DNA from: Paludibacter sp963678465
GTDB taxonomy: Bacteria; Bacteroidota; Bacteroidia; Bacteroidales; Paludibacteraceae
Length of the DNA stretch: 64,000 nt
Reading direction: 5' to 3'
NCBI GenBank assembly: GCA_963678465.1
Contig: OY782858.1
Span: 1,798,001 to 1,862,000 of the forward strand
Shown one piece after another: positions 54,226-63,725 of this stretch. Under the pieces are notes generated by a model. It was given only the letters and a program-made list of their open reading frames with translations, was not told where the DNA came from and made no database searches. The translations under genes were made by a program, and so were the position numbers. Within the stretch, counting starts at the first letter, position 1, and every line of letters begins with the position of its first letter.

Positions 54226-55248
54226 TTATTTTACAATTTCTACTTCTACTCCATCGGCTAATCTCGATTGTCCTGATACAACTACCTGATCGCCGCTGGC
54301 TACGCCCGAGATCAGTTCGTATTCGTTACCCAGTCGTTGACCTAATTCAACTTCGGTGTAACTTACTTTTCCATTCTTGTAAATATAAACAAAGCGCGAT
54401 CCTGATCCTGATTGTTTGATAATTGCCTGATCGGGCACTACCACACGGGTCATATTGCCAAAGTTTATGCCCACACGTGCAAACATTCCGGGACGCACTT
54501 TTCCGTTGTTGTTTACCAGTTTCACTTCCACGGGGAATGTACGGCTTCTATCGTCGATGGTCGGGTAAATTAAACTTACACGACCTGTGAAAGCCTGATC
54601 CTTGAAAACATCTACGGTAACATCAACAGGCATACCCACTTTTACAAGAGAGTAAAACGACTCCGAAATGTTGATTTTAAGTTTCACGGGGTTGATCTGC
54701 ATTACTGTAAGAATAGGCATCTGACCCGAGTACATGTCGCCGCTATCGTAATTACGCGCTGTAACCACACCGCTGATCGGACTGATCAGGAAAGTGTTTT
54801 CGCTCAGGTTTTTCAGATTGGTTTCGGCCACATTCAGTTGCAGTTTAGCATTGTCGAGCTCCTGTTGCGAAGCACCACCTACAGCAAACAGTTCGGAAAC
54901 ACGTTTGTAGGTAAGTCGGAGGTTGGCAATCTGCGTTTCGGAGTTCGAAAGATTGGCCGCATCCATTTGCGCCAGTTTTTGTCCTTTCGAAACATTGGCG
55001 CCTACTTCTACAAAAATCTGACGGATACGTCCCGGCACTGAAGGAACAATATTATTTTTCACCTCAGGTTCTACATTGGCTGTGAAACTTTGAGTTTGTG
55101 CTACTTCGCGTTCGGATACCAATGCCACCTTTACCTTTGCTTTTTCAGCAGCCTTGGTCGAACTGTCGGTTTTAGCATCTTTTGAGCATGAACCAACGCT
55201 TAATGCTAAAACAATTAAGAATATTCCTGTAAGTTTAATCTTTTTCAT
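54226..55248 (-). CDS. RND efflux adaptor lipoprotein (operon 2)
   Basis: A 340-residue membrane-fusion protein with lipobox SVGSC (C21). The barrel-sandwich halves (VPSVPGRIRQIFVEVGANVSKGQKL and FLISPISGVVTARNYDSGDMY), a coiled-coil hairpin between them, and the beta-barrel region (LKINISESFYSLVKVG) are present. It is anchored by lipid, unlike the helix-anchored adaptor of operon 1. It bridges the channel and pump of this operon. Confidence 0.92.
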   Translation of the reverse strand: MKKIKLTGIFLIVLALSVGSCSKDAKTDSSTKAAEKAKVKVALVSEREVAQTQSFTANVEPEVKNNIVPSVPGRIRQIFVEVGANVSKGQKLAQMDAANLSNSETQIANLRLTYKRVSELFAVGGASQQELDNAKLQLNVAETNLKNLSENTFLISPISGVVTARNYDSGDMYSGQMPILTVMQINPVKLKINISESFYSLVKVGMPVDVTVDVFKDQAFTGRVSLIYPTIDDRSRTFPVEVKLVNNNGKVRPGMFARVGINFGNMTRVVVPDQAIIKQSGSGSRFVYIYKNGKVSYTEVELGQRLGNEYELISGVASGDQVVVSGQSRLADGVEVEIVK

Positions 55249-55288
55249 CTTTATTATTTTCTATTTTTTGTTATCCTATTCATTCGTT

Positions 55289-56641
55289 TTAAAATTCTTT
55301 ACCCAATAATTTTTCCAAATCGGCTTTCGACGATAAGAAATCATAGATCGACTGGTTGTAGGCCAGTCCGGCATTTCTGTAATTTAAGTCGGCATTGTTC
55401 AGATCGAGAAAAGTGGCCATACCTACTTCATACATTTTTTGCGAAATAGACAATCCTTTTTCAGCCTGACGTAAACTTTCTTTGTTCGATTCAATTTTCT
55501 TCAACGCATTCTTTATGTTGTTCATCTGCGAAATGGTTTGGAGCTGAAGGCTGCGTTTTAAGTTCTCCTGCTGCAGGTCTAATTCCTCACGCTGTATCTT
55601 CAACTGTTTGCTTTTGTAGTGTTTTGCTCCACCCTGAAACAATGGAATGGTGAGCTGAAGCCCGAGTGTTGAGGTCGGAAACCAGTATTGATCAGCATTA
55701 AATGTGTTCGAATCGTTGGCGTATGACATGTACTGATAGTTCAGACTCGCTCCCAAAGTGGGAAGCAGTGATGATTTATGAATCTTCTCGTTTTGTGCCA
55801 GCTGCTTCATCTGAATCTCAAATTGCTTGAGGTCGGAATTTTTATCAAGCTTGGAAGCATCGATATTGAGCACTTCGCTATACATTACCGATTCGAAATC
55901 GGCCAGTTTTCCTTCCACTTTTATTTCGGTATTCATGTCGATACCCATCAGCATCATCAGTTGTAGTTTCGACAGATTTACAGCATTTTCGGCCGATACC
56001 ACACTTGTGAGGATATTACGTGCCTGTACGTCGGCTCTTATCCATTCAAATTCCGATACTGTACCTTGCTTGAACTTATTGTAAATGATACGTGCATTCT
56101 CGTTGCTGTTTTCGTAGCTGCGTTTAATTACGTTGTACGAGTCCTGCGTGAGGAGTATGCCATAATAGGCTTTCGTCACTTGGTTGTACAATGAGATTTT
56201 AGACGAACGGGCTGATTCCTCCGCCAGCTCCAGTTCCAGTTCGCTCATGTTGATGGTAGCCCAAAGCGTAGGCGAGATGATCGGCAACGAAGCCGAAATT
56301 CCACCTGTAAAAGTGTTGTCCTGTCCTACTTCGATACCATCAGGATTGGCGGGCATGCCCGGAAATGAGAAGAACATCTTCTGCTTTTTGATAGCACGCT
56401 GATAAGCACCCGACAACGAAACCGAAGGAAATAAGCCTCCCTTTCGTTCTTTCTTCGAATAATTCACACGTTGGATTTCCTTGTTTGCAACTTTTATTGT
56501 AGGGCTTTCGCTCAAAGCTATTTCAAGTGCTTTTGGTAATGACACCGTGATAGTGTCCTGTGCGAATGCTCCTGTTGCAGGTAATAAGCCGATAAGAGCT
56601 ATTACCAGGATTTTCTTAAATTTTAGTCGTTTCACAATCAT
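55289..56641 (-). CDS. TolC-family outer-membrane efflux protein (operon 2)
   Basis: A 450-residue channel with signal peptide ending near AFAQD and two coiled-coil OEP repeats (about 30-220 and 245-445). The start VSLPKALEIALSESPTIKVANKE is typical. It forms the outer duct of the operon 2 pump. The 195-bp gap to the upstream tetR contains an inverted repeat that could be its operator. Confidence 0.9.
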   Translation of the reverse strand: MIVKRLKFKKILVIALIGLLPATGAFAQDTITVSLPKALEIALSESPTIKVANKEIQRVNYSKKERKGGLFPSVSLSGAYQRAIKKQKMFFSFPGMPANPDGIEVGQDNTFTGGISASLPIISPTLWATINMSELELELAEESARSSKISLYNQVTKAYYGILLTQDSYNVIKRSYENSNENARIIYNKFKQGTVSEFEWIRADVQARNILTSVVSAENAVNLSKLQLMMLMGIDMNTEIKVEGKLADFESVMYSEVLNIDASKLDKNSDLKQFEIQMKQLAQNEKIHKSSLLPTLGASLNYQYMSYANDSNTFNADQYWFPTSTLGLQLTIPLFQGGAKHYKSKQLKIQREELDLQQENLKRSLQLQTISQMNNIKNALKKIESNKESLRQAEKGLSISQKMYEVGMATFLDLNNADLNYRNAGLAYNQSIYDFLSSKADLEKLLGKEF

Positions 56642-56713
56642 TTTCTTATAAATTAAATTCTATACTATATGTTTTTTATACGCTTGCCTGAATCGGGTAC
56701 GAAAGTAATACAA

Positions 56714-56744
56714 TTATCGATTTGCAATAAATTAAAATCGATAA
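56714..56744. promoter_or_regulatory. Inverted repeat, possible TetR operator
   Basis: TTATCGATTT and AAATCGATAA are perfect inverted 10-bp arms with an 11-bp spacer, lying between tetR and the tolC-like gene. TetR proteins commonly bind such sites. Confidence 0.4.
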
Positions 56745-56836
56745 ACATAGGTTTAAACCCGATTAACTCTTCTTTTTTTGTTTGTAATTTCGATATTAGG
56801 TGTGTTCGAAAGCAATTTGGTTTAAATAAATTATTT

Positions 56837-57457
56837 CTATTTTTCTTTTTTTTCTTCATTCAGGTAATGTTCTTCCAAATACTTCAATCCTTTTTCGTTG
56901 GCGATAAGATGAATGATCAGATCAATGAAAAAGTCTAAAACACGTTTTTTTGAAAATTTCTTCTGCGTTCGCTCCATCTGTTCAAAAGTAGTTTTTAAAT
57001 GGATGGAGTGAAATATCGAAACCATCTCAACATCGATATCATTGCGATAATATCCTTCGATAATGCCTTGCCGCAGATTGTGCTCGAATCCTACTTTAAT
57101 GGATTGTTTTTTTTCCTCATCAAACTTTTCGAATACTTTAGGATAATACTTTTTGACGTCGTACCACAAGGCGTGGGGTTGACAGTCATTTTGCTTTTTT
57201 ATTTCGCGTACTATGTAGATTAATGCATCAATTGCATTTTTGTTCTTCAGGTTTTTGGCGAATCTCTCATTCGTATTCTCATTCTCGTAAGTAATTATTG
57301 CTTCCACCAGATCTTCCTTTTGAGGGAAGTGTGCGTAAAAAGTTTTTTTCGAAATCCGTAATTCAGCACATATTTCATCTATGGATACATTTCTGATTCC
57401 AAGTTGATAAAACATTTTACCTGCTGTTTGAATAATTGATTCTTGTTGTGAGTCCAT
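56837..57457 (-). CDS. TetR-family regulator of RND operon 2
   Basis: A 206-residue regulator. The N-terminal HTH (about 8-52; VSIDEICAELRISKKTFYAHFPQKEDLVEAI) is typical of TetR; the C-terminal helical domain would bind an efflux substrate. It is the first gene of the minus-strand efflux unit, so it probably represses the channel, adaptor and pump genes until ligand binds. Confidence 0.9.
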   Translation of the reverse strand: MDSQQESIIQTAGKMFYQLGIRNVSIDEICAELRISKKTFYAHFPQKEDLVEAIITYENENTNERFAKNLKNKNAIDALIYIVREIKKQNDCQPHALWYDVKKYYPKVFEKFDEEKKQSIKVGFEHNLRQGIIEGYYRNDIDVEMVSIFHSIHLKTTFEQMERTQKKFSKKRVLDFFIDLIIHLIANEKGLKYLEEHYLNEEKKEK

Positions 57458-57477
57458 CCTTTTGTTTTAAGAGCGTG

Positions 57478-57485
57478 CAAAATTA
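57478..57485 (-). promoter_or_regulatory. TAnnTTTG promoter motif for tetR
   Basis: TAATTTTG on the minus strand, 20 bp before the ATG; leader about 14 nt. Confidence 0.5.
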
Positions 57486-57544
57486 AATAAAAAGTTGCTG
57501 ATGTAAACTATTATTAGTGATGTTATTTTGTTAATCTCTGTAAA

Positions 57545-57669
57545 TATATTTGTATAACTTTGAATGTTAGATGTATGAGTTTTGATCCGTGGAAACTTTA
57601 ATAATTTAAAAGTTTCCGCGTGCTGGTTATTTCAAACAAAAAAGCCTCCGAAAAAGTTTTCGGAGGCTT
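57545..57669 (+). ncRNA. Possible small RNA between tetR and wzc
   Basis: Two adjacent TAnnTTTG motifs (TATATTTG 57545-57552, TAACTTTG 57555-57562) are followed by a 12-bp hairpin (57588-57620) and the GC-rich stem at 57642-57669. Together this could encode a plus-strand RNA of about 100 nt. The second stem is more clearly a minus-strand terminator for wzc, so this is tentative. Confidence 0.25.
57637..57669 (-). terminator. Terminator of the wza-wzc operon
   Basis: AAGCCTCCGAAAA and TTTTCGGAGGCTT pair perfectly over 13 bp. On the minus strand a run of six T follows. Confidence 0.88.
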
Positions 57670-57713
57670 ACATTTTTATATAAAGAGAGCTTAGATACTC
57701 ATCAACCAACTGT

Positions 57714-60044
57714 TTATTTGTTGTAAGATGCTTTTGTTTTAGTCGCGTAATAGCCATAACCAGCCATCTCTTCCACGCCGTTCAGCACCAGTCCCATGTT
57801 ATTCAGTTTATTGTTGTTATGTATATCGTTGATTATTTCGGTCATCTCCCTCGGTGTGTAGTTCTGACGCGAAACGTAGATCGACAAATCAATAACCCTG
57901 TTGATCAGGAAAGTATCCGAGACTATGCCCACAGGAGCCGAGTCGATAATTATATAATCGTATTCTTTTTTAAGTTCAGCAATTAATTCTTCCAGTCGAT
58001 CACTCATGATCAATTCTGCCGGATTAGGAGGTATAGGGCCGGCCGGAATTACTTTAAGTAAACTGTGAATGCCCGATGGAATTATAATATCGCTCAACTT
58101 ATAATCAGGATTCGAAAGGTAAAGACTTACGCCTTTGTTTTTCTCGATGTGCATATAGTCGCCCAACATTGGTTTACGTATGTCGAGTCCGATTAAAACT
58201 ACTTTTTTGTTGAGCAAAGCAAACGATGAAGCCAGGTTGATGGCTGTAAATGATTTGCCCTCGCCACCAACACTCGATGTCACAAGTATTACCGGCGATT
58301 TGGTACCACCAATCATAAATTGAAGGTTGGTTCTTATCATTCGGAACATTTCGACAATAGGAGTGGTTTTTCCTTCGCGCACCACCACTCTGTCCTGGCT
58401 TTTGCTGATTCCTATCGAGCCCAGATAAGGAACTTTTACAAGTCGTAGCAATTCCTTTTTGTTCGTTATCTTGTTGTTCATCAATTCCAGTACATAAATT
58501 ATTCCGACAGGAATGAACAATCCCAATAAAAGAGTGACTGCAAAAACAATCATCATTTTTGGCGCCACCGGAATAACGGATGAATAGGCTGCATCCAGTG
58601 TTTTTGCAGTTGGAATAGCACTGGCAAGCGTTAGTGCATTTTCTTCGCGTTTTTGCAGTAAAAACAAATACAGGTTTTGTTTTATTTCCTGCTGGCGTTT
58701 TATTTCGATGTACTGACGTTCCTGTGTAGGTACTTTTTTGATTTTTGAGTTAAACTGGTTTTCCTTGCCAAGAATATCCATTTTAGCTATTTTAAGTCCA
58801 TCCTTCACACTGGCAATACTGGCGATGATGCTCGAACGTACGATTTTTATCTGTTGCTCCATTTGGGTGATGACAGGGTTCTCGTCGTTGGTAGTTCGCA
58901 TCAGTCTTAAGCGCTCAAGCAGCACATTGTTGTAATTACTTATTAAACTAAGTAAAGAATTGTCCTGAATACCGAGATTGGCGGGTATGAGGCTGTAAAT
59001 GTTTTTACTGTCTTTAACGTGAGATTCGATGTAGCTTACAAGATTAAGTTGAGTTTCCACTTCAGCCAGTTTCTTGTTGTATTCGCTCGAACTTTGTAAA
59101 AATAAGCTTGCCTCTGAAGATATGTTGGTGAGCTGATTGTCTTTTTTGTAGTTCTCAACGTTTTGTTCTACGCTTTGTAATTCGTTTTCAATCAAAACAA
59201 GTCTTTCGTCGACGAATTTTTTTGTATTGCTTGCTATCATGTTTTTGTCCACAACAGCGTCCAGGTTATACAATTCGACAAGTTTGTTGATAACATCCCT
59301 GGCTTTTGTTACGTTGCCGGCCACCGTTGATATACTGATGGCATTCGATTTTTTTGAAACAGCAGCTATTTTTATATCTTTCGAATAGCTTTCGGTAATA
59401 GATCTGATAGGAAATGTTTTAATCGTATATTCGTCTTCCTTGTCGAAATCTTTACCTGCTTTTAGTTTCAGAGCGCCAAACGGAGTGTTTATCGTTTCGT
59501 TTATGTCCTTTAAAATATATTTACTTTTGATTTTGCCTGCTTCAAAGTTGATTTTGTAACCGGCTGAAACTGCTTTGATTTCTAATACAACTGTATTGGT
59601 AAGCGTATCGTTAAAACCAACAGGAGTTATTAGTTCAAGTGGTATTTCGGGATAAGTGTCGATTTGTCTTAAACCTTTTTTCTGCAGATATTCAGTTTGG
59701 ATGCCCAAATGCTGAATCACATTCATCATTATTGTTTTTGATTTCAACACCTGAATTTCGTCTTCCACTTCTTTTGAAGTGCCTCCCATTCCCATACTTT
59801 CGAGTATGGCCATTTCAGAGAAACCCATACTGCTTTCATCCTGACGCAATAAAATGGTACTCTGAACCTGATAGGTAGGAATAGTGATTTTTATATACAA
59901 GAAAGCAATTAAGAAACACACAAAAACCGATATGACAAACCAATACCATTTTCGCAGGTATTTTATTATTATTTCGCGCAGGTTTATTAACTCGTTGTAT
60001 GTTGTTGTTTTGTTGTTCGTCGAATTGTTTATGTTGTTTTCCAT
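57714..60044 (-). CDS. Wzc-like polysaccharide co-polymerase/tyrosine autokinase
   Basis: A 776-residue bacterial tyrosine kinase fused to a Wzz chain-length domain. Helices at about 33-52 and 495-520 flank a periplasmic coiled-coil domain. The cytoplasmic BY-kinase has a Walker A (SSVGGEGKS) near residue 590 and the YDYIIIDSAP Walker B. The C-terminal tail carries several tyrosines (GYGYYATKTKASY) for autophosphorylation. It controls capsule or exopolysaccharide chain length and export with the Wza protein upstream. Confidence 0.92.
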   Translation of the reverse strand: MENNINNSTNNKTTTYNELINLREIIIKYLRKWYWFVISVFVCFLIAFLYIKITIPTYQVQSTILLRQDESSMGFSEMAILESMGMGGTSKEVEDEIQVLKSKTIMMNVIQHLGIQTEYLQKKGLRQIDTYPEIPLELITPVGFNDTLTNTVVLEIKAVSAGYKINFEAGKIKSKYILKDINETINTPFGALKLKAGKDFDKEDEYTIKTFPIRSITESYSKDIKIAAVSKKSNAISISTVAGNVTKARDVINKLVELYNLDAVVDKNMIASNTKKFVDERLVLIENELQSVEQNVENYKKDNQLTNISSEASLFLQSSSEYNKKLAEVETQLNLVSYIESHVKDSKNIYSLIPANLGIQDNSLLSLISNYNNVLLERLRLMRTTNDENPVITQMEQQIKIVRSSIIASIASVKDGLKIAKMDILGKENQFNSKIKKVPTQERQYIEIKRQQEIKQNLYLFLLQKREENALTLASAIPTAKTLDAAYSSVIPVAPKMMIVFAVTLLLGLFIPVGIIYVLELMNNKITNKKELLRLVKVPYLGSIGISKSQDRVVVREGKTTPIVEMFRMIRTNLQFMIGGTKSPVILVTSSVGGEGKSFTAINLASSFALLNKKVVLIGLDIRKPMLGDYMHIEKNKGVSLYLSNPDYKLSDIIIPSGIHSLLKVIPAGPIPPNPAELIMSDRLEELIAELKKEYDYIIIDSAPVGIVSDTFLINRVIDLSIYVSRQNYTPREMTEIINDIHNNNKLNNMGLVLNGVEEMAGYGYYATKTKASYNK

Positions 60045-60097
60045 TTCCTTTAGCTTGATGTTGAAATTCTAAATTTGCTGTGTTGTTTATCTCCGAA

Positions 60098-60883
60098 TTA
60101 TTTGTAAAGGTATAATATCGTGGTGGTCACAGCCGATAATGTTGATAGACTCGATAAATATAAAGGAATGTTTTGCGATGAGGTAACTTTAACCTTGTTT
60201 GGCTCGACATAAACGATGTCGTTTTGTTGCAGATAAAAATATGGAGATTTGAATACATCGCTCGAGTTCAGATCTATACGTTCAAATTCAACTTTGCCAT
60301 TGTTTTCACGGTAAATAAGTACGTTTTTCCGAATGCCATATATAGTTAAGTCGCCGGCTAAGCCCAACGCCTCAAGTATATTTATTTTTTCGTTCGAAAC
60401 TGAATACTTTCCGGGACGGTTAACTTCGCCGAGAACAGTTATCTCGTAGTTCATGAAATTAATGTTGACAATTGGATTTTTAAGGTAAGGCAGTAACTTT
60501 TCGTTCAACATTGTTATGGCTTCGCTTTTTGATAAACCACTTACTTTGAGCGTGCCCAATACCGGGAAATTAATTTTACCTTCTGTGTCCACAACGTAAG
60601 TTTGCAATGTTGGCGAAGTATATAATTTGTCGCTTCCGGGAGAATTGTACATTACCAAAGGCAAATTGAAGGGTGCGACAGCTGTAGGATCCAGTGCCGA
60701 GACAGTAATTAATAATACGTCGCCATTGCCGATTGTGGTTTCCGGTTTTGTTCGGAATTGTTGGTTAATCACCGCCGCCGAATCTGAATTAACTCCTTTG
60801 AAATAAGAGATCTCTTTTTGTGAGATGCAGCTTGAAAGTACGAATGAAGAAATCGATAAAATAATAAGTAATGTTTTTTTCAT
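60098..60883 (-). CDS. Wza-like polysaccharide export lipoprotein
   Basis: A 261-residue outer-membrane lipoprotein starting at the ATG at 60883 (the extra upstream TTG is not needed). Lipobox VLSSC gives C19. A poly-export domain (about 50-135, GNGDVLLITVSALDP) is followed by one SLBB domain (ITVLGEVNRPGKYSV) and a hydrophobic C-terminus (about 238-261). It forms the outer exit channel for polysaccharide with Wzc, 53 bp downstream. Shorter than E. coli Wza but normal for Bacteroidota. Confidence 0.9.
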   Translation of the reverse strand: MKKTLLIILSISSFVLSSCISQKEISYFKGVNSDSAAVINQQFRTKPETTIGNGDVLLITVSALDPTAVAPFNLPLVMYNSPGSDKLYTSPTLQTYVVDTEGKINFPVLGTLKVSGLSKSEAITMLNEKLLPYLKNPIVNINFMNYEITVLGEVNRPGKYSVSNEKINILEALGLAGDLTIYGIRKNVLIYRENNGKVEFERIDLNSSDVFKSPYFYLQQNDIVYVEPNKVKVTSSQNIPLYLSSLSTLSAVTTTILYLYK

Positions 60884-61244
60884 CAATATTATATGTGTTA
60901 ATTTGCAGAAAGATTTTTGTGTGTTATCTTCGCCACGTGTTTTTTAGTGAGGCGCAAAAATACTCAAATCAAACTCAAATAGCAAACCGTATTCAATATT
61001 TGTTTGTTAATGTAAGTGGAATGCTTATAATTGTTTCTGCGTTTCAGAGTAAAAAATTGAACTATTGCTTTGTATCGTTGTCTGTTTAGTTCAGAAGCCA
61101 ATGCTACTCAAATAACCAGAACGATTATTACAACGAGACTAAAGGAAATTTAGTATCTAAATTGCATAAAAAATTAAAAAAATATAAGCACTCAAATTTT
61201 TTGACTGCTGATACGTTGAATAACTAAATTAAAAAATTATTTAT
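60884..61244. other. 361-bp divergent region between wza and the dipeptidase
   Basis: AT-rich, with one minus-strand promoter motif (60955-60962). I found no plus-strand TAnnTTTG motif and no gene. Confidence 0.6.
60955..60962 (-). promoter_or_regulatory. TAnnTTTG promoter motif for wza-wzc
   Basis: TATTTTTG on the minus strand, 71 bp before the wza ATG. Confidence 0.45.
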
Positions 61245-62624
61245 ATGGAAATTAAAAATTACATTGAATTAAATAAATCTCGTTTTGTCGAAGAGCTTTT
61301 TAGTCTGATTCGCATTCCGAGTGTGAGCGCTCACGCACATCGTCAGCCCGAAATTAAACAGTGTGCCGAAAGGTGGAAGCAACTTTTGATTGAGGCCGGA
61401 GTAGATGAAGTTCAGATTTTGCCTACCAATGGTAATCCCGTGGTTTTTGCTAAAAAAACTTTAGATAGCCAATTGCCAACAGTTTTGGTGTACGGACATT
61501 ACGATGTTATGCCGGCCGAGCCTTTGGATTTATGGGTTTCCCCACCTTTCGAGCCCGAAATAAGAGATGGGAAATTTTTTGCGCGAGGCGCCGACGATGA
61601 TAAAGGCCAATCGTTTATGCATGCCAAAGCTTTCGAATATCTGGTTAAAACAAATGCATTGAATTGTAATGTAAAATTTCTGTTGGAGGGTGAAGAAGAA
61701 ATCGGATCGCCAAGTCTCGAAGCGTTTTGTCTTCAAAACAAAGAGCTGTTGAAATGCGATACTATTTTGGTGTCCGATACCAGTATGCTTGGCATCGATA
61801 AACCCAGCATTACCACCGGTTTACGCGGTTTGGCCTATTGGCAAATAGAAGTAACGGCTGCCAATCGCGATTTACATTCCGGAATTTTTGGAGGCGCCGT
61901 AGCCAATCCAATTACCGAACTTGCTAAAATATTGGCGACACTTATTGATGCCGACGGTCGGATTACTATTCCTCATTTCTACGATAAGGTGCAGGAAGTA
62001 TCGGCAGTAGAGCGTGAACTGATTGCTCAAATTCCTTTTGATGAAGAAGAATATAAATCGAATTTGAATATCAAACATCTGCGGGGCGAGAAAGGATACA
62101 GCACCATCGAACGAACAGGTATCAGACCTGCTATGGATATTTGCGGTATCTGGGGCGGTTATACTGGTGAAGGATCCAAAACCGTGTTGCCATCAAAGGC
62201 ATTTGCTAAGCTGTCGGCACGTCTTGTTCCCGACCAGAAATATGATGAGATTGCCGAACTTGTTGCTGAGTATCTTAAAAAAACAGCTCCCGAATATATC
62301 GATATCGATGTGGTTAAATTACACGGCGCCGAAAGTTATGTTTGTCCCATCGATTCGGTAGCTTACAAGGCGGCCGAAAAAGCATACACAAAAACATTTG
62401 GCATCCGTCCTTTGCCGGTTCGCCGGGGTGGAAGTATCGGAGTTGTTCCGGTGTTCGAAAAAGTACTCGATGTGAAGCCAATTTTGATGGGATTCGGACT
62501 CGAATCGGATGCCATTCATTCACCCAACGAAAATTTCCCTGTCGAATTGTTTTTCAGAGGGATAGAAACAATCGTTGAATTTTACAAAGAGTATGCAGTT
62601 TTAAATGAAACCGGGAAAATATAA
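61245..62624 (+). CDS. M20-family dipeptidase
   Basis: A 459-residue metallopeptidase of the M20A/ArgE/DapE superfamily. Zinc ligands and catalytic residues are visible in order: GHYDVMP (H and D), GADDDKGQ (bridging D), EGEEEIGS (catalytic E and ligand E), VSDT (D) and DAIHSPNE (H). The large insert between the fourth and fifth motifs is the dimerization domain. It resembles Xaa-His/cytosol non-specific dipeptidases in length. No signal peptide is visible, so it is cytoplasmic. Confidence 0.92.
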   Translation: MEIKNYIELNKSRFVEELFSLIRIPSVSAHAHRQPEIKQCAERWKQLLIEAGVDEVQILPTNGNPVVFAKKTLDSQLPTVLVYGHYDVMPAEPLDLWVSPPFEPEIRDGKFFARGADDDKGQSFMHAKAFEYLVKTNALNCNVKFLLEGEEEIGSPSLEAFCLQNKELLKCDTILVSDTSMLGIDKPSITTGLRGLAYWQIEVTAANRDLHSGIFGGAVANPITELAKILATLIDADGRITIPHFYDKVQEVSAVERELIAQIPFDEEEYKSNLNIKHLRGEKGYSTIERTGIRPAMDICGIWGGYTGEGSKTVLPSKAFAKLSARLVPDQKYDEIAELVAEYLKKTAPEYIDIDVVKLHGAESYVCPIDSVAYKAAEKAYTKTFGIRPLPVRRGGSIGVVPVFEKVLDVKPILMGFGLESDAIHSPNENFPVELFFRGIETIVEFYKEYAVLNETGKI

Positions 62625-62821
62625 GTGCAAACCAGATGATGCGTTCTGATCGGGTGAAAATCATAAAAGATTGTTTTTCAAAATAATATATTTTTGTGCA
62701 TTTCAAAAATAAAATTTTATATTAAATATTTGTGAAATAATTTTGTCAATTCAATTGAATACACTAAGTTTATAGCACCTAATAAATCATATTATTACTC
62801 ACAATTCTAATACTTACAGTC

Positions 62822-63076
62822 ATGACGAAAACGATAACATTTAACGAATTACGAAAAGTAAAGGATTCGCTTCCAAGTGGGAGTATGACCAAGATTGCCG
62901 AAGAACTTGGTCTGGAAAAAGAAACGGTACGTAATTATTTCGGAGGACATAACTACAAAGATGGAAAAAGCTGTGGAGTGCATATTGAACCGGGGCCTGA
63001 TGGTGGTTTGGTAATGCTGGATGATACACAGATTCTGGACATTGCACTCAGAATTTTAGATGAAAGTAAATCCTGA
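62822..63076 (+). CDS. Small HTH DNA-binding protein
   Basis: An 84-residue protein with a helix-turn-helix in residues about 20-42 (MTKIAEELGLEKETVRNYFGG) and a short C-terminal strand-helix region. Proteins of this kind are common in Bacteroidales but uncharacterized. It lies 197 bp after the dipeptidase gene and has its own terminator. The role is unknown. Confidence 0.7.
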   Translation: MTKTITFNELRKVKDSLPSGSMTKIAEELGLEKETVRNYFGGHNYKDGKSCGVHIEPGPDGGLVMLDDTQILDIALRILDESKS

Positions 63077-63099
63077 TTTGAAAACTGGAAAAAAAATTT

Positions 63100-63137
63100 A
63101 AAAGCAGTGAAGTATTTTTATTTACACTGCTTTTTTT
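63100..63137 (+). terminator. Terminator after the small HTH gene
   Basis: AAAGCAGTG (63101-63109) and CACTGCTTT (63125-63133) form a perfect stem followed by a T-run. Confidence 0.85.
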
Positions 63138-63170
63138 ATGGAATAAATAATCAAAAAACAACAGAACAAA

Positions 63171-63593
63171 ATGCAAAATACAAACGATTGCCTGTATTGC
63201 CAGCGGAATGAACTACAAAAAGAATTGATGATACACATTGGCGATTTAAGCGTGTCATCAGTTTTTTTGTTTAAAGAACAAAGTTACCCTGGTCGTTGTG
63301 TGGTGGCGTATAAAGATCATGTGAACGAATTATTCGAGCTTTCGGAACAAGACCGGAATGCTTTTATGGCCGATGTGTGCAAAGTGGCTGAAGCCATTCA
63401 TAAAGCATTTTCGCCGGTGAAAATAAATTATGGCGCCTATTCCGATAAACTTCCGCATTTACATTTCCATATCGTTCCAAAGTACAAGGATGGGCTTAGT
63501 TTTGGCAGTGTGTTCGAAATGAATCCTCAAAAAACGTATTTAAGCGAGGCTGAATACAAGAAGACAATTGATAAATTACTAAAAGAATTGTAA
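63171..63593 (+). CDS. HIT-family hydrolase
   Basis: A 140-residue histidine triad protein with the catalytic HLHFHIVPK motif at H96, H98 and H100. An N-terminal CLYCQRN zinc-like pair (C7 and C10) is present. Family members hydrolyse nucleotide phosphoramidates or dinucleoside polyphosphates. The gene is flanked by an upstream terminator and has a short 5' region; substrate not determined. Confidence 0.85.
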   Translation: MQNTNDCLYCQRNELQKELMIHIGDLSVSSVFLFKEQSYPGRCVVAYKDHVNELFELSEQDRNAFMADVCKVAEAIHKAFSPVKINYGAYSDKLPHLHFHIVPKYKDGLSFGSVFEMNPQKTYLSEAEYKKTIDKLLKEL

Positions 63594-63693
63594 ATGAACA
63601 GTTCACGTTTATTTCATGTTGTAAATTTTTGAATTATTAGCCTTTTGCTTGTTATTTTCAATTGTTTTAAGATCGCAAACGAATGAAAAATTA

Positions 63694-63701
63694 TACTTTT
63701 G
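63694..63701 (+). promoter_or_regulatory. TAnnTTTG promoter motif for the methyltransferase gene
   Basis: TACTTTTG, 24 bp before the ATG; leader about 18 nt. Confidence 0.55.
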
Positions 63702-63725
63702 TATTTTATACTTAACAATTGCTGA

